Assembly (NCBI GenBank): GCA_963712065.1
Contig: CAVQGM010000002.1
Location: 806,001-870,000 of the forward strand
Reading direction: 5' to 3'
Source of the DNA: CAVQGM01 sp963712065
GTDB lineage: Bacteria; Actinomycetota; Acidimicrobiia; Acidimicrobiales; Acidimicrobilacustridaceae
DNA: 64,000 nucleotides
Part shown: positions 23,010 to 33,621 of the stretch, piece after piece
Position numbering within the stretch: position 1 is the stretch's first letter
Layout of the letters: each line of letters starts with the position of its first letter
The notes under the pieces: model-generated
What the model was told of the DNA's origin: nothing
Database searches by the model: none
Seen by the model: only the letters and a program-made list of their open reading frames with translations
Program-made: the position numbers and the translations under genes

Positions 23010-24893
23010 GTGTCCGACACCGCGGAGAGCGCCGCGATCGTCGCCCCCCAGGAGATCGACCGGGTCATCATCCGGTTCGCCGGGGACTCGGGCGACGGCA
23101 TGCAGCTCACCGGCGACCGCTTCACCAGCGCCAGTGCGCTGATGGGGAACGATCTCGCCACCCTGCCGGAGTTCCCGGCCGAGATCCGGGCGCCGGCCGG
23201 CACCATCGCCGGGGTGTCGGCGTTCCAGGTGCACATCTCCGACCACGAGATCACCACGCCGGGCGACGCCCCGAACGTGCTCGTGGCCATGAACCCCGCC
23301 GCCCTGCGCAGCGAGCTGAACAAGCTCGAGCAGGGCGGCACCGTCATCGTCAACGTCGACACCTTCGACGAGCGCAGCCTGGCCAAGGCCGGCTACGACG
23401 ACGACCCGCTCACCGACGGATCCCTCAAGGGCTACACCGTCTACGAGGTCCCGATGACGAGCATCACCAAGCAGGCCTGCGAGCCGCTCGGGGTCAAGCC
23501 TCGCGACGCCGACCGGTCGAAGAACTTCTTCGCCCTCGGCCTGATCTCCTGGATGTACACGCGGCCCGAGCAGCCCACGCTCGACTGGATCGAGTCGAAG
23601 TTCGGCCGCACCCCGATCGTGCGCGACGCCAACCTGGCCGCCTTCAAGGCCGGTCACGCGTTCGGCGAGACGGCCGAGCTGTTCGACCACCCGTACGTGG
23701 TCAAGCCCGCCCCGCAGCAGCCCGGCGTCTACACCAACATCACCGGGAACACGGCCGTCGCCTGGGGGCTGATCGCCGCCGGCCAGCTCGCCCAGCTCCC
23801 GATCTTCCTCGGCTCGTACCCCATCACCCCGGCCTCCGACATCCTCCACGAGCTGTCGAAGCACAAGAACTTCGGCGTGCGCACCCTGCAGGCCGAGGAC
23901 GAGATCGCCGGCATCGGCGCCGCCCTGGGCGCCGCCTACGGCGGGCACCTCGGGGTCACGACCACGAGCGGGCCGGGCATCGCCCTCAAGGCCGAGACCA
24001 TCGGCCTCGCCATCAGCCTCGAGCTGCCACTGCTGATCATCGACATCCAGCGGGGCGGGCCGTCGACCGGTCTGCCGACGAAGACCGAGCAGGCCGACCT
24101 CCTGCTGGCCATGTACGGCCACCACGGCGAGTCACCGCTGCCCATCGTCGCCCCCTACAGCCCGGCGCACTGCTTCCACGCCGCCATCGAGGCCGCCCGC
24201 ATCGCCATCACCTACCGCACCCCCGTGATCCTCCTGTCCGACGGCTACCTCGCCAACGGCGCCGAGCCGTGGCTCCTCCCCGACGTCGACTCCCTCCCCG
24301 AGATCCCCGTCGAGTTCGCCACGAGCCCCAACGGCACCGACGACGACGGCAACCCGGTCTTCTGGCCCTACCTGCGCGACGAGGACACCCTCGCCCGGCC
24401 GTGGGCCCTGCCCGGCACGCCCGAGCTCATGCACCGCATCGGCGGCATCGAGAAGTCGGACATCACCGGCAACATCTCCTACGACCCCGACAACCACGAG
24501 CGGATGGTCCACCTCCGGGCGGCCAAGGTGGCCGGCATCGCCGACACCATCCCCGACGTCGAGGTGATCCACGACGTCGACGACGCCGAGATCCTCGTGC
24601 TCGGCTGGGGCTCGACGTGGGGCGCCATCAGCGGTGGCGTGGACCGGGCGCGAGCCCGCGGGCGACGGGTCGCCCAGGCCCACCTCGTCCACCTCAACCC
24701 GTTCCCGGCCGACCTCGGCGAGGTCCTGGCCCGCTACCCGAAGGTGCTCTGCCCCGAGATGAACCTCGGGCAGCTCTCGAAGCTGCTCCGGGCCGAGTAC
24801 CTCGTCGACGTCCGCTCCGTCAGCAAGGTGAAGGGCGTGCCCTTCACCGCCGGCGAGCTCGAGACGGCCATCCTGGAGGCCCTCGATGACTGA
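23010..24893 (+). CDS. korA: 2-oxoacid:ferredoxin oxidoreductase, alpha subunit (fused gamma-alpha), KorA type
   Basis: Oxidative decarboxylation of a 2-oxoacid, most likely 2-oxoglutarate, with ferredoxin as electron acceptor. 627 residues. The N-terminal gamma domain starts IIRFAGDSGDGMQLTGDRFT; the alpha domain begins near residue 250 with GSYPITPASDILHEL, followed by QAEDEIAGIGAALGAAYGG, TTSGPGIALKAE and DIQRGGPSTGLPTKTEQAD. The fused layout is that of the KorAB complex replacing or supplementing 2-oxoglutarate dehydrogenase in Actinobacteria. It overlaps korB by 8 bases. Confidence 0.93.
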   Translation: MSDTAESAAIVAPQEIDRVIIRFAGDSGDGMQLTGDRFTSASALMGNDLATLPEFPAEIRAPAGTIAGVSAFQVHISDHEITTPGDAPNVLVAMNPAALRSELNKLEQGGTVIVNVDTFDERSLAKAGYDDDPLTDGSLKGYTVYEVPMTSITKQACEPLGVKPRDADRSKNFFALGLISWMYTRPEQPTLDWIESKFGRTPIVRDANLAAFKAGHAFGETAELFDHPYVVKPAPQQPGVYTNITGNTAVAWGLIAAGQLAQLPIFLGSYPITPASDILHELSKHKNFGVRTLQAEDEIAGIGAALGAAYGGHLGVTTTSGPGIALKAETIGLAISLELPLLIIDIQRGGPSTGLPTKTEQADLLLAMYGHHGESPLPIVAPYSPAHCFHAAIEAARIAITYRTPVILLSDGYLANGAEPWLLPDVDSLPEIPVEFATSPNGTDDDGNPVFWPYLRDEDTLARPWALPGTPELMHRIGGIEKSDITGNISYDPDNHERMVHLRAAKVAGIADTIPDVEVIHDVDDAEILVLGWGSTWGAISGGVDRARARGRRVAQAHLVHLNPFPADLGEVLARYPKVLCPEMNLGQLSKLLRAEYLVDVRSVSKVKGVPFTAGELETAILEALDD

Positions 24894-25902
24894 CACCGCC
24901 GTTCCCGTCACCACCCGCAAGGACTGGTCGAGCGACCAGGAGGTGCGGTGGTGTCCCGGATGCGGGGACTACTCGATCCTCACCGCGGTGCAGCTGCTCA
25001 TGCCCGAGCTGCACGTGCGCCGCGAGAACACGGTGTTCGTGTCCGGCATCGGGTGCGCGGCCCGGTTCCCCTACTACATGAACACCTACGGGCTGCACGG
25101 CATCCACGGCCGGGCTCCCGCCATCGCCACCGGGCTGGCCGTCGCCCGCCCCGACCTCGACGTGTGGGTCGTCGGCGGCGACGGCGACATGCTGTCGATC
25201 GGCGGCAACCACCTGCTGCACGCGCTGCGCCGCAACGTGAACATCACCATCCTCATGTTCAACAACCAGATCTACGGCCTCACCAAAGGCCAGTACTCGC
25301 CCACCAGCGAGGTCGGCAAGGTGACCAAGTCGACGCCGTTCGGCTCGCTCGACACGCCGTTCAACCCCATCAGCGTCGCGCTCGGGGCCGAGGCCACCTT
25401 CGTGGCCCGCACCCACGACATGGACCGCCAGCACATGATGGAGACGTTCCGCCGGGCCCACGCCCACAAGGGCGCCGCGTTCGTCGAGATCTACCAGAAC
25501 TGCAACGTCTTCAACGACGGCGCGTTCGAGACGATCACGGCGAAGGCCAACCGCGACGACATGCTGATCCCGCTCGTGCACGGCGAGCCGATCCGGTTCG
25601 GCGCCGACGGTGGGAAGGGCGTCGCCCTCGGCAACGACGGCAAGCTGGGGCTGGTCGAGGTCGCCGACGTCGGTGCGGGCGCCATCCTCGTCCACGACGA
25701 GACCAACCACGGCCTCGCCTTCCAGCTCTCCCGGCTGGCCCACGGCCCCCACGAGCCCACCCCGGTCGGGGTGTTCCGGGCGGTCGACGCCTCCGAGTAC
25801 GCCGAGGCCACCGATCGCCAGCTCGCCGCTGCCCACGAGCAGAAGGGCCCGGGCGACCTGCGGGCGCTGCTCCACTCGGGTGCGACCTGGACGGTCGACT
25901 GA
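24886..25902 (+). CDS. korB: 2-oxoacid:ferredoxin oxidoreductase, beta subunit (thiamine diphosphate binding)
   Basis: Partner of KorA. 338 residues. RWCPGCGDYSIL with the cysteine pair near residue 22, SGIGCAARFPYYMNTYGLHG, and the ThDP/Mg motif GGDGDMLSIGGNHLLHALRR near residue 101 with NNQIYGLTKGQYSPTS. The ATG at 24886 lies inside the korA end, so the subunits are translationally coupled. No ferredoxin gene is adjacent. Confidence 0.94.
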   Translation: MTDTAVPVTTRKDWSSDQEVRWCPGCGDYSILTAVQLLMPELHVRRENTVFVSGIGCAARFPYYMNTYGLHGIHGRAPAIATGLAVARPDLDVWVVGGDGDMLSIGGNHLLHALRRNVNITILMFNNQIYGLTKGQYSPTSEVGKVTKSTPFGSLDTPFNPISVALGAEATFVARTHDMDRQHMMETFRRAHAHKGAAFVEIYQNCNVFNDGAFETITAKANRDDMLIPLVHGEPIRFGADGGKGVALGNDGKLGLVEVADVGAGAILVHDETNHGLAFQLSRLAHGPHEPTPVGVFRAVDASEYAEATDRQLAAAHEQKGPGDLRALLHSGATWTVD

Positions 25903-25993
25903 CCCGAGCTCCTGCCGCCCCTCCGGCGGTCAGCCACGCCCTCGGTCGGCCGGCGACTCGGTCGGCCGGCGACTCGGGCAGCCGCCGCCTCGA

Positions 25994-27160
<1,167 letters not shown>

Positions 27161-27224
27161 GCCCCTGTCCTAGCAGACCCGTGGGGAACCGGCCCCCCGG
27201 CCCGTCGTGAGCCAGGATGGACGC

Positions 27225-27965
27225 GTGGCGGTGGTGCTCGACCTCGACGGCGTGCTGTGGCTCGGCCCGGAACCGATCCCGGGCTCGGCCGAGGCGGTCG
27301 CCCGGCTGCGCCGCGCCGGGCACACCCTCGCCTTCGTCACCAACATGTCGTACGGGCGACGGGCCGACGTGGCCGACAAGCTCCGCGCCATGGGCGTCGA
27401 CCCCGGCGACGACGTCATCACGTCGGCGACGGCCGCCGGGACCCTCGTCCATCCGGGCGAGACGGTGCTCGTCTGCGGGGGCCCGGGACTGGTCGAGGCG
27501 GTGGAGGACCGGGGCGCGCGGGCCGTGCCCGACGGCGACGCCGACGCGGTGGTGGTCGGGTTCGACCCGGGCTTCGACCACGCCCGGATGACGGCGGCGT
27601 CGACTGCGGTGCGGCGAGGCGCTCGCCTGTTGGCGTCCAACGACGACGCCACCTATCCGACGCCGGCCGGGCCCGTACCAGGAGGAGGGGCGATCCTCGC
27701 CTCGATCGAGGTGGCCGCCGGCGTGAAGGCCGTGGTCGCCGGGAAGCCGCACCCGCCGATCTGCGACCTGGTCCGGGCCCACGTCGGTGACACGGGCATC
27801 GTGGTCGGCGACCGTCCCGACACCGACGGGAGGTTCGCGCTGGCCCTCGGCTTCCGGTTCGCACTGGTGCTCTCGGGCGTCACCGCCGAGGCCGACCTGC
27901 CGGTGACACCCGAACCCGACCTCGTGGCCGCCGACCTCGAGCGGCTCGTCGCGGGTGTCGTCTAG
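27225..27965 (+). CDS. HAD-superfamily hydrolase, class IIA (NagD-like)
   Basis: 246 residues from the GTG at 27225; a GTG at 27207 is the alternative. Motif I is VVLDLDGVLWLG, with the two catalytic aspartates; LAFVTNMSYGR holds the motif II threonine, AGKPHPPICDLV the motif III lysine, and GDRPDTDGRFALALG the motif IV aspartates. The cap region (ASNDDATYPTPAGPVPGGGA) is that of NagD-like phosphatases. Natural substrate unknown. Confidence 0.88.
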   Translation: MAVVLDLDGVLWLGPEPIPGSAEAVARLRRAGHTLAFVTNMSYGRRADVADKLRAMGVDPGDDVITSATAAGTLVHPGETVLVCGGPGLVEAVEDRGARAVPDGDADAVVVGFDPGFDHARMTAASTAVRRGARLLASNDDATYPTPAGPVPGGGAILASIEVAAGVKAVVAGKPHPPICDLVRAHVGDTGIVVGDRPDTDGRFALALGFRFALVLSGVTAEADLPVTPEPDLVAADLERLVAGVV

Positions 27966-28034
27966 CTCGTTTCCCGGCAATCGACCGCCGGCCCGTCGTT
28001 GCCCCGGGGGCGGGAACGCTCGTACGCTCCTGCG

Positions 28035-28466
28035 ATGGCCCAGAACCCGATCCAGAACGCCATCGGCTCCACGCGGGACGCCGCCGAGTCGATCCAGGAG
28101 AGCATCCAATCGCTCCTGCAGCAGATCACCAGGACGACCGAGGAGCAGACCGCGCAGTTCCAGTCCGCCGTGCAGGACCTGGTCGAGCGCAGCCGTGACA
28201 ACAGCGAGCGGGTCGCCACCATGGTGGACAACCAGGTGCAGGCGCAGCTGACCGCGCTGGGACTGGCCACCAAGAAGGACATCGCCCGGCTCGAGCGCAA
28301 GATCGAGGGGCTCCAGGGCAAGACGGCCACCAAGAAGGCCCCGGCTCGCACGACGACCAAGAAGGCGGGCACCAGGAAGGCGGGCACCAGGAAGGCGGGC
28401 ACCAGGAAGGCCGGCGCCCAGAAGGCCGGCGCCCAGAAGGCCGGCGCCCAGAAGGCGAGCACCTGA
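28035..28466 (+). CDS. Coiled-coil protein with KAG-repeat tail (phasin/histone-H1-like)
   Basis: 143 residues from the ATG at 28035, which sits 6 bases after TACGCT (leaderless). Residues 1-95 are amphipathic helix rich in Gln and Glu (SIQESIQSLLQQITRTTEEQ), resembling phasins and apolipophorin-like proteins; the tail is a run of KAGTR and KAGAQ units, as in PhaF-type phasins and H1-like proteins that bind DNA. Role in polyhydroxyalkanoate granules or nucleoid binding is a guess. Followed directly by tlyA. Confidence 0.7.
   Translation: MAQNPIQNAIGSTRDAAESIQESIQSLLQQITRTTEEQTAQFQSAVQDLVERSRDNSERVATMVDNQVQAQLTALGLATKKDIARLERKIEGLQGKTATKKAPARTTTKKAGTRKAGTRKAGTRKAGAQKAGAQKAGAQKAST
28362..28455 (+). 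repeat. 15-base in-frame tandem repeats encoding KAGTR/KAGAQ
   Basis: About six units: three of the AAGGCGGGCACCAGG type followed by three of the AAGGCCGGCGCCCAG type. The units are nearly identical within each block, which points to recent expansion and probable length variation between strains. Confidence 0.85.
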
Positions 28467-29287
28467 GCCGACGCCGGCTCGACGCCGAGCTCGTGCGTCG
28501 GGGCCTGGCGCCGAGCCGGGAGCGGGCGAGGGCCGACATCGAGGCCGGTCGGGTGACGGTGGCCGGCGCGCCCGCCGCCAAGCCGGCGCGCCTCGTCGAC
28601 CCCTCGGAGCCCATCGTCGTGGCCGGCCCGCCCGCCCGCTTCGTGAGCCGGGGCGGGCTGAAGCTCGACGGGGCACTCGACCGGTTCGGCATCGACGTGG
28701 CCGGGCGTCGCGCCCTCGACGCCGGGGCCTCGACCGGTGGCTTCACCGACTGCCTGCTCCAGCGCGGCGCCGTCGAGGTCGTCGCCGTCGACGTGGGCTA
28801 CGGCCAGCTCCACGAGTCGCTGCGGGCCGACCCCCGCGTGCGCAACCTCGAGCGGACGAACCTCCGGGCCCTCGACCTCGAGGAGGTCGGCGCCCCGGTG
28901 GACGTGGTCGTCGCCGACCTGTCGTTCATCTCCCTCACCCTCGTCGTCGACCGGCTCCTCGCCGCGGCCCGCCCCGACGCCGACCTGGTGGTGCTGGTGA
29001 AGCCGCAGTTCGAGGCTGGTCGGGCCGAGGCGTCCCGCGGTCGAGGGGTCATCCGGGACCCGGCCGTGTGGCGCCGGGTGCTCGACGAGGTGATTGCCGC
29101 GTTCCTGTCCGGGGGAGCCAGCATCATGGGGGTCATGGTCTCGCCTCTCCGCGGCTCGGACGGCAACGTCGAGTTCCTCCTCCATGCCCGGGCCGCCGAC
29201 GCGGGTCCTGTCCTCGGTCGTCACGACCTCGACCTCGACCTCGACCTCGATGCCGTGGTCGCCGAGGCCGCGGGGCGGGACGGCTAG
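28463..29287 (+). CDS. tlyA: TlyA family rRNA 2'-O-methyltransferase (hemolysin A homologue)
   Basis: S4 RNA-binding domain followed by an FtsJ-like SAM methyltransferase. In mycobacteria TlyA 2'-O-methylates 16S and 23S rRNA. Seen: RARADIEAGRVTVAG (S4), ALDAGASTGGFTDCLLQRGA (SAM motif I) and VVADLSFISL. The conserved S4 opening (RRRLDAELVRRGLAPS) lies upstream of the first GTG (28493) and in frame reaches a CTG at 28463 overlapping the previous stop; the real start is therefore probably this CTG. Ends with an Asp/Leu repeat. First gene of the tlyA-nadK-recN cluster. Confidence 0.88.
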   Translation: MSRRRLDAELVRRGLAPSRERARADIEAGRVTVAGAPAAKPARLVDPSEPIVVAGPPARFVSRGGLKLDGALDRFGIDVAGRRALDAGASTGGFTDCLLQRGAVEVVAVDVGYGQLHESLRADPRVRNLERTNLRALDLEEVGAPVDVVVADLSFISLTLVVDRLLAAARPDADLVVLVKPQFEAGRAEASRGRGVIRDPAVWRRVLDEVIAAFLSGGASIMGVMVSPLRGSDGNVEFLLHARAADAGPVLGRHDLDLDLDLDAVVAEAAGRDG

Positions 29288-30144
29288 TGGCCGCCGTCGG
29301 GTTCGTGGTCCACCACGAACGCGAGGAGGCGCGCGACCTGGCCCGCGAGTGCGCGTCGTGGCTGCGCGACGGCGGCCACGAGGTTCGCCTCACCGACGAG
29401 GACGCCGCCGTCGCCGGTCTCGACACGCTGGGTCGGGCCTCGCCCGAGCTGGTCGACGGCCTCGACGTGGTCGTGAGCCTCGGGGGCGACGGCACCATGC
29501 TTCGGGCGGTCGACCTCGTCGCCCGGGCCGACGTCCCCGTGATCGGGGTCAACCTCGGCCAGCTCGGCTACCTGACCGAGGTCGAGCCGGTCGGGCTGCG
29601 CCCCGCCCTCGAGCGCTTCCTCGCCGGCGACTACGCGGTCGAGGAGCGCATGCTGCTCGCCGTGCGCACGCAGGCGCCGGGCAGCATCGGCACGGTCGAC
29701 GCCGTCGCCCTCAACGAGGCCGTGCTCGAGAAGACCCCGAGCGGCCACACGGTGCGCCTCGACGTCGAGATCGACGGGCGCTTCTTCACGCCTTACGCCA
29801 CCGACGGGCTGATCATCGCCACGCCCACCGGATCCACGGCCTACGCGCTGTCGGCCCGGGGCCCGATCGTCGCCCCCACGCACCGAGCCATCCTCATCAC
29901 CCCGGCGTCGCCCCACATGCTGTTCGACCGCACCCTGGTGCTCGAGCCCACGTCGTCGGTGCGCATCGTCGTCAGCGGCCACCGGCCGGCCACCCTGTCG
30001 GTCGACGGCCGGATCCTGGGCGAGCTCCAACCGGGCGACGCCGTCACGTGCACGGCCTCGTCGCACCGGGCCCGGCTGGTCATCTTCGGCCCCCGCGACT
30101 TCCACGGGATCCTCAAGGCCAAGTTCCAGCTCGGAGACCGTTGA
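29287..30144 (+). CDS. nadK: NAD kinase
   Basis: Makes NADP from NAD. 285 residues from the GTG at 29287, which overlaps the tlyA stop (TAGTG). GGDGT motif in VSLGGDGTMLRAVDL near residue 60, GQLGYLTE near 92, and the conserved LNEAVLEKTPSGHT and DGLIIATPTGSTAYALSARG stretches in the C-terminal domain. The start overlap and neighbours (tlyA, recN) match other Actinobacteria. Confidence 0.95.
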   Translation: MAAVGFVVHHEREEARDLARECASWLRDGGHEVRLTDEDAAVAGLDTLGRASPELVDGLDVVVSLGGDGTMLRAVDLVARADVPVIGVNLGQLGYLTEVEPVGLRPALERFLAGDYAVEERMLLAVRTQAPGSIGTVDAVALNEAVLEKTPSGHTVRLDVEIDGRFFTPYATDGLIIATPTGSTAYALSARGPIVAPTHRAILITPASPHMLFDRTLVLEPTSSVRIVVSGHRPATLSVDGRILGELQPGDAVTCTASSHRARLVIFGPRDFHGILKAKFQLGDR

Positions 30145-31730
30145 TGCTGCGAGAGCTTCGGGTGGCCGACCTCGGCGTCGTCGAGGAGCTCACCTTGCTC
30201 CTCGACGACGGCATGACCGCCGTCACCGGCGAGACCGGCGCCGGCAAGACGCTCGTGGTCGAGGCCATCGAGCTGCTGGTGGGCGGCCGCGCCGACCCCG
30301 CCATCGTGCGGGCCGGCGCCGACGAGGCGGTGGTCGAGGGTCGTTTCGAGCTCGACGACGACGAGGTCGTGTTGCGCCGGGTGGTGCCCCGCGAGGGGCG
30401 CTCCCGGGCCTACGTCGACGGCCGTCTGGCAACGGCGGGGGAGCTGGCCGACCGGGGTGCGCGCCTCGTCGACCTCCACGGCCAGCACGCCCACCAGTCG
30501 CTCCTGTCGGGCGCGGTGCAGCGGGCGGCCCTCGACCGCTTCGCCGGCATCGACCTCGAGCCGCTCGCCACCGCCGGCAAGGAGGTCGCCGCCATCGACG
30601 ATCGCCTGGCCGCCCTCGGCGGCGACGAGCGGTCGCGGGCCCGCGAGATCGATCTGCTCCGCTTCCAGGTCACCGAGCTCGACGCCGCCGGCCTCGACGA
30701 TCCCGACGAGGACGAGCGGCTCGACGCCGAGGAGGACCGCCTCGGCGACGCCGTCGCCCATCGGGAGGCGGCGGCCGCCGCGGTCGGCCTCCTCGCCGAC
30801 GACGGCGGGGTGACCGATTCGCTCGCGGCCGTCGTCGCGGCCGTCGACGGCCGGGGGCCGTTCAGTGACCTGGCCGGTCGCCTGCGCGACCTGGCCGCCG
30901 AGCTGGGCGACGTGACCGCCGAGCTCCGGGCGGTGGGCGAGGTCCTCGAGGACGACCCCGAGCGGCTCGCCGAGATCCGGGTGCGTCGTCACCTCCTCGT
31001 CGACCTCCGGCGCAAGTACGGCGACACGCTGGCCGAGGTGCTCGCGTACCGCGACGAGGCGGCCGCCCGTCTCGCCGAGCTCGAGGGCCACGATGCCCTG
31101 GCCGCCGCGCTCGACGCCGAGCGCGGGGCTGCCGTCGCCCGGGTCGCCGCCGAGGCGGCCGCCGTGGGGGAGGCCCGGCGGGCGGCCGCTCCTCGACTGG
31201 CCGCCGCCGTGCAGGCCAACCTCCGACGCCTCGCCCTCGGCAAGGCCCGCCTCGACGTCGTGGTCGGCGACGACGACCCGGGCGACGACGTGGTCGTCCT
31301 GTTCGCCGCCAACCCCGGATCGACCCTCGCGCCGCTGCGCAAGGTGGCGTCGGGCGGCGAGCTCGCCCGCACCATGCTGGCGCTGCGCCTGGTGCTGACC
31401 GAGGCGCCGGGCACCCTCGTGTTCGACGAGGTGGACGCCGGCATCGGTGGCAGCGCCGCGCTCGCCGTCGGGCGGGCCCTCGCCGAGCTCGGCCACGACC
31501 ACCAGGTCCTGGTGGTGACCCACCTTCCCCAGGTCGCCGCCTTCGCCGACCACCACGTGGTCGTCACCAAGGAGGTGAGAGGCCGTCGCGCCCGCACCGA
31601 CGTGGCCGCGGTCGGCGACGACGATCGGGTCGTCGAGCTGGCCCGCATGCTGTCCGGCTCACCCGAATCGGCCACCGCCCGCGACCACGCTCGCGAGCTG
31701 CTGGCCGACGCCGCCGACGGCGGGCCCTAG
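30144..31730 (+). CDS. recN: DNA repair protein RecN
   Basis: SMC-like ATPase acting in double-strand break repair. 528 residues. Walker A GETGAGKT near residue 31, the RecN motif DLHGQHAHQSLL near 110, a central coiled coil (about 140-340), the ABC signature ASGGELARTMLALRLVL and Walker B FDEVDAGIGG near 425-440. ATG at 30144 overlaps the nadK stop. Confidence 0.95.
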   Translation: MLRELRVADLGVVEELTLLLDDGMTAVTGETGAGKTLVVEAIELLVGGRADPAIVRAGADEAVVEGRFELDDDEVVLRRVVPREGRSRAYVDGRLATAGELADRGARLVDLHGQHAHQSLLSGAVQRAALDRFAGIDLEPLATAGKEVAAIDDRLAALGGDERSRAREIDLLRFQVTELDAAGLDDPDEDERLDAEEDRLGDAVAHREAAAAAVGLLADDGGVTDSLAAVVAAVDGRGPFSDLAGRLRDLAAELGDVTAELRAVGEVLEDDPERLAEIRVRRHLLVDLRRKYGDTLAEVLAYRDEAAARLAELEGHDALAAALDAERGAAVARVAAEAAAVGEARRAAAPRLAAAVQANLRRLALGKARLDVVVGDDDPGDDVVVLFAANPGSTLAPLRKVASGGELARTMLALRLVLTEAPGTLVFDEVDAGIGGSAALAVGRALAELGHDHQVLVVTHLPQVAAFADHHVVVTKEVRGRRARTDVAAVGDDDRVVELARMLSGSPESATARDHARELLADAADGGP

Positions 31731-31734
31731 CCCG

Positions 31735-32040
31735 TTGGCCGGGCTCCTCTACCACCTGGCCCTCGTCGACGAGTGGGAGGCGGCCCGGGTCGTCGGCGAG
31801 TACCGACGGTCGACCCGCGGCCTGGCCCTCGACGAGGTCGGGTTCGTGCACCTCGCCCACGAGCACCAGTTGGCCGGCGTCGCCGACCGGTTCTTCGCCG
31901 ACGCCAGCCCGCTCGTGGTGCTCGAGATCGACCCCAGCCGCCTCGGGGCCGAGGTGCGGGTGGAGGACGGGTTCCCCCACCTGTACGGCCCGCTCCCCAC
32001 CGACGCGGTCGTGGGCTACTGGCCCTGGCCCTTCGAGTAG
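31735..32040 (+). CDS. DUF952 family protein
   Basis: 101 residues from a TTG at 31735, five bases after recN. Matches the small DUF952 fold: LYHLALVDEWEAA, GFVHLAHEHQLAGVADRFF, VVLEIDPSRLGAEVR and the near-C-terminal FPHLYGPLPTDAV. Biochemical role not known. Its 3' end overlaps the convergent icd gene by 25 bases. Confidence 0.85.
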   Translation: MAGLLYHLALVDEWEAARVVGEYRRSTRGLALDEVGFVHLAHEHQLAGVADRFFADASPLVVLEIDPSRLGAEVRVEDGFPHLYGPLPTDAVVGYWPWPFE

Positions 32041-33458
32041 CCGGGCTCGCCGTCGAAGGTGAACAGGCCTTCGGTCTTCACGAAGTCGATGCCGTGGCCG
32101 TCGAAGCGGCCGAGCAGGTCGACCACGTCTCGGTGGGTGATGCCGTCGCCGGTCGACTCGTACCGGCAGCGCCAGTGGTCGACGCAGAAGGTCTCGGGGT
32201 TGCCGTTCGGCCAGACCTTCTGGCCGCGGTTGGAGATCATCGACAGCTGGAGGCCGTCGGGCACGAACGGCGACAGCAGGTTGCCGAGGTCGTCGGGCCC
32301 GCCCTCGTCCCAGTTGACGAACACGTCCACGCCGACGAGCTGCTTGGCCGCCTTCACAGTGGGGGGCACGGTGATCTCGATGGGCTTGGTGGCGTGCGCG
32401 TAGCTCACCGGCTCCAGCACCTCGGGCCGGTTGCCGATGTTGGCGATCACCGCGTCGGCGAACTCCCGGGTGCCCACCTTCTGCTTCGACACGCCGTCCT
32501 CGAAGATGTCGTAGGTGTGGGTGCCCTGCTCGATCGTGCACAGCCAGGCGTTGTGCACCTGCTCGGCGACGTCGCCCTGGCCGAGGTGCACGAGCATCTG
32601 GACCGCCCCGAGGAACAGGCCGGACGGGTTGGCGAGGTTCTGGCCGGCGCGGCGGGGAGCCGAGCCGTGGATGGCCTCGAACATGGCGTAGCCCATCCCG
32701 ATGTTGCCACTGCCGGCCAGGCCCACCGAGCCCGCGATCTGGGCGGCGACGTCGGAGAGGATGTCGCCGTAGAGGTTGGGCATCACGACGACGTCGAACG
32801 CCTCGGGGGTGTCGGCCAGCTTGGCCGCCCCGATGTCGACGATCCAGTGCTCGTGCTCGAGGTCGGGGTACTCGGCGGCCACCTCGTCGAACACCTGGTG
32901 GAAGAGACCGTCGGTCATCTTCATGATGTTGTCCTTGGTGAACGCGGTGACCTTCTTGCGGCCGTAGGCGCGCGCGTACTCGAACGCGTAGCGGACGATG
33001 CGCTCGCAGCCCGGCCGGGTGATGAGCTTGAGGCACTGCATGACCTCGTCGGTCTGGCGGTGCTCGATGCCGGCGTAGAGGTCCTCTTCGTTCTCGCGGA
33101 TGATGACGACGTCCATGTCGGGGTGCTTGGTCTCGACGAAGGGCGCGTAGGAGAGGCAGGGGCGCACGTTGGCGTAGAGGCCGAGCGTCTTGCGCACGGT
33201 GACGTTGAGGCTCTTGAACCCGCCACCCTGCGGGGTGGTGATGGGCGCCTTCAGGAACACCCGGGTGCGCTCGAGCGACTCCCACGCCTCGGGGGCGATG
33301 CCCGACGAGTAGCCCTTGTCGTAGACCTTCTCGCCGATGTCGATGGTCTCGATGTCGAGCCGGGCGCCGCCGGCCTCGAGGATGCGCAGCGTCGCATCCA
33401 TGATCTCGGGGCCGATGCCGTCGCCGTGGGCGACGGTGATCGGGGTTCGGTCGGACAT
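32016..33458 (-). CDS. icd: Isocitrate dehydrogenase, Thermus type with C-terminal extension
   Basis: Oxidises isocitrate to 2-oxoglutarate; NADP use is typical of this group. 480 residues from the ATG at 33458, with GGAGGT 8 bases upstream. VAHGDGIGPEIMDA opens the beta-decarboxylating dehydrogenase fold; SLNVTVRKTLGLYANVRP, VIIRENEEDLYAGIEHRQ and the metal motif NLYGDILSDVAAQIAG are present. The roughly 140 residues after the core match the extra domain of the Thermus thermophilus enzyme. Divergent from pyrG. Confidence 0.92.
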   Translation of the reverse strand: MSDRTPITVAHGDGIGPEIMDATLRILEAGGARLDIETIDIGEKVYDKGYSSGIAPEAWESLERTRVFLKAPITTPQGGGFKSLNVTVRKTLGLYANVRPCLSYAPFVETKHPDMDVVIIRENEEDLYAGIEHRQTDEVMQCLKLITRPGCERIVRYAFEYARAYGRKKVTAFTKDNIMKMTDGLFHQVFDEVAAEYPDLEHEHWIVDIGAAKLADTPEAFDVVVMPNLYGDILSDVAAQIAGSVGLAGSGNIGMGYAMFEAIHGSAPRRAGQNLANPSGLFLGAVQMLVHLGQGDVAEQVHNAWLCTIEQGTHTYDIFEDGVSKQKVGTREFADAVIANIGNRPEVLEPVSYAHATKPIEITVPPTVKAAKQLVGVDVFVNWDEGGPDDLGNLLSPFVPDGLQLSMISNRGQKVWPNGNPETFCVDHWRCRYESTGDGITHRDVVDLLGRFDGHGIDFVKTEGLFTFDGEPGYSKGQGQ

Positions 33459-33621
33459 GAGGGGACCTCCGGGATCGATGCGAGCACGACGTACGAGATC
33501 AGAATACCGAATTCCAGACCCTATGATCAACGTCCCGCCGCCCGCGAGTCCGGTGCACCGCGAGCCCGGGGCGCGCGTTAGGGTGAGCTTCCGTCGTGGT
33601 GGACGGGCCGAGGAGGAAGCG

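Noticed and set aside
25941..25980. Doubled CGGTCGGCCGGCGACT unit between korB and the DUF1015 gene as an attachment site
   Set aside because: Only two adjacent copies, no integrase or tRNA nearby; more likely a simple tandem duplication.
28362..28455. Regular repeats that might be read as a CRISPR array
   Set aside because: Units are 15 bases, contiguous and in frame, with no spacers and no cas genes.
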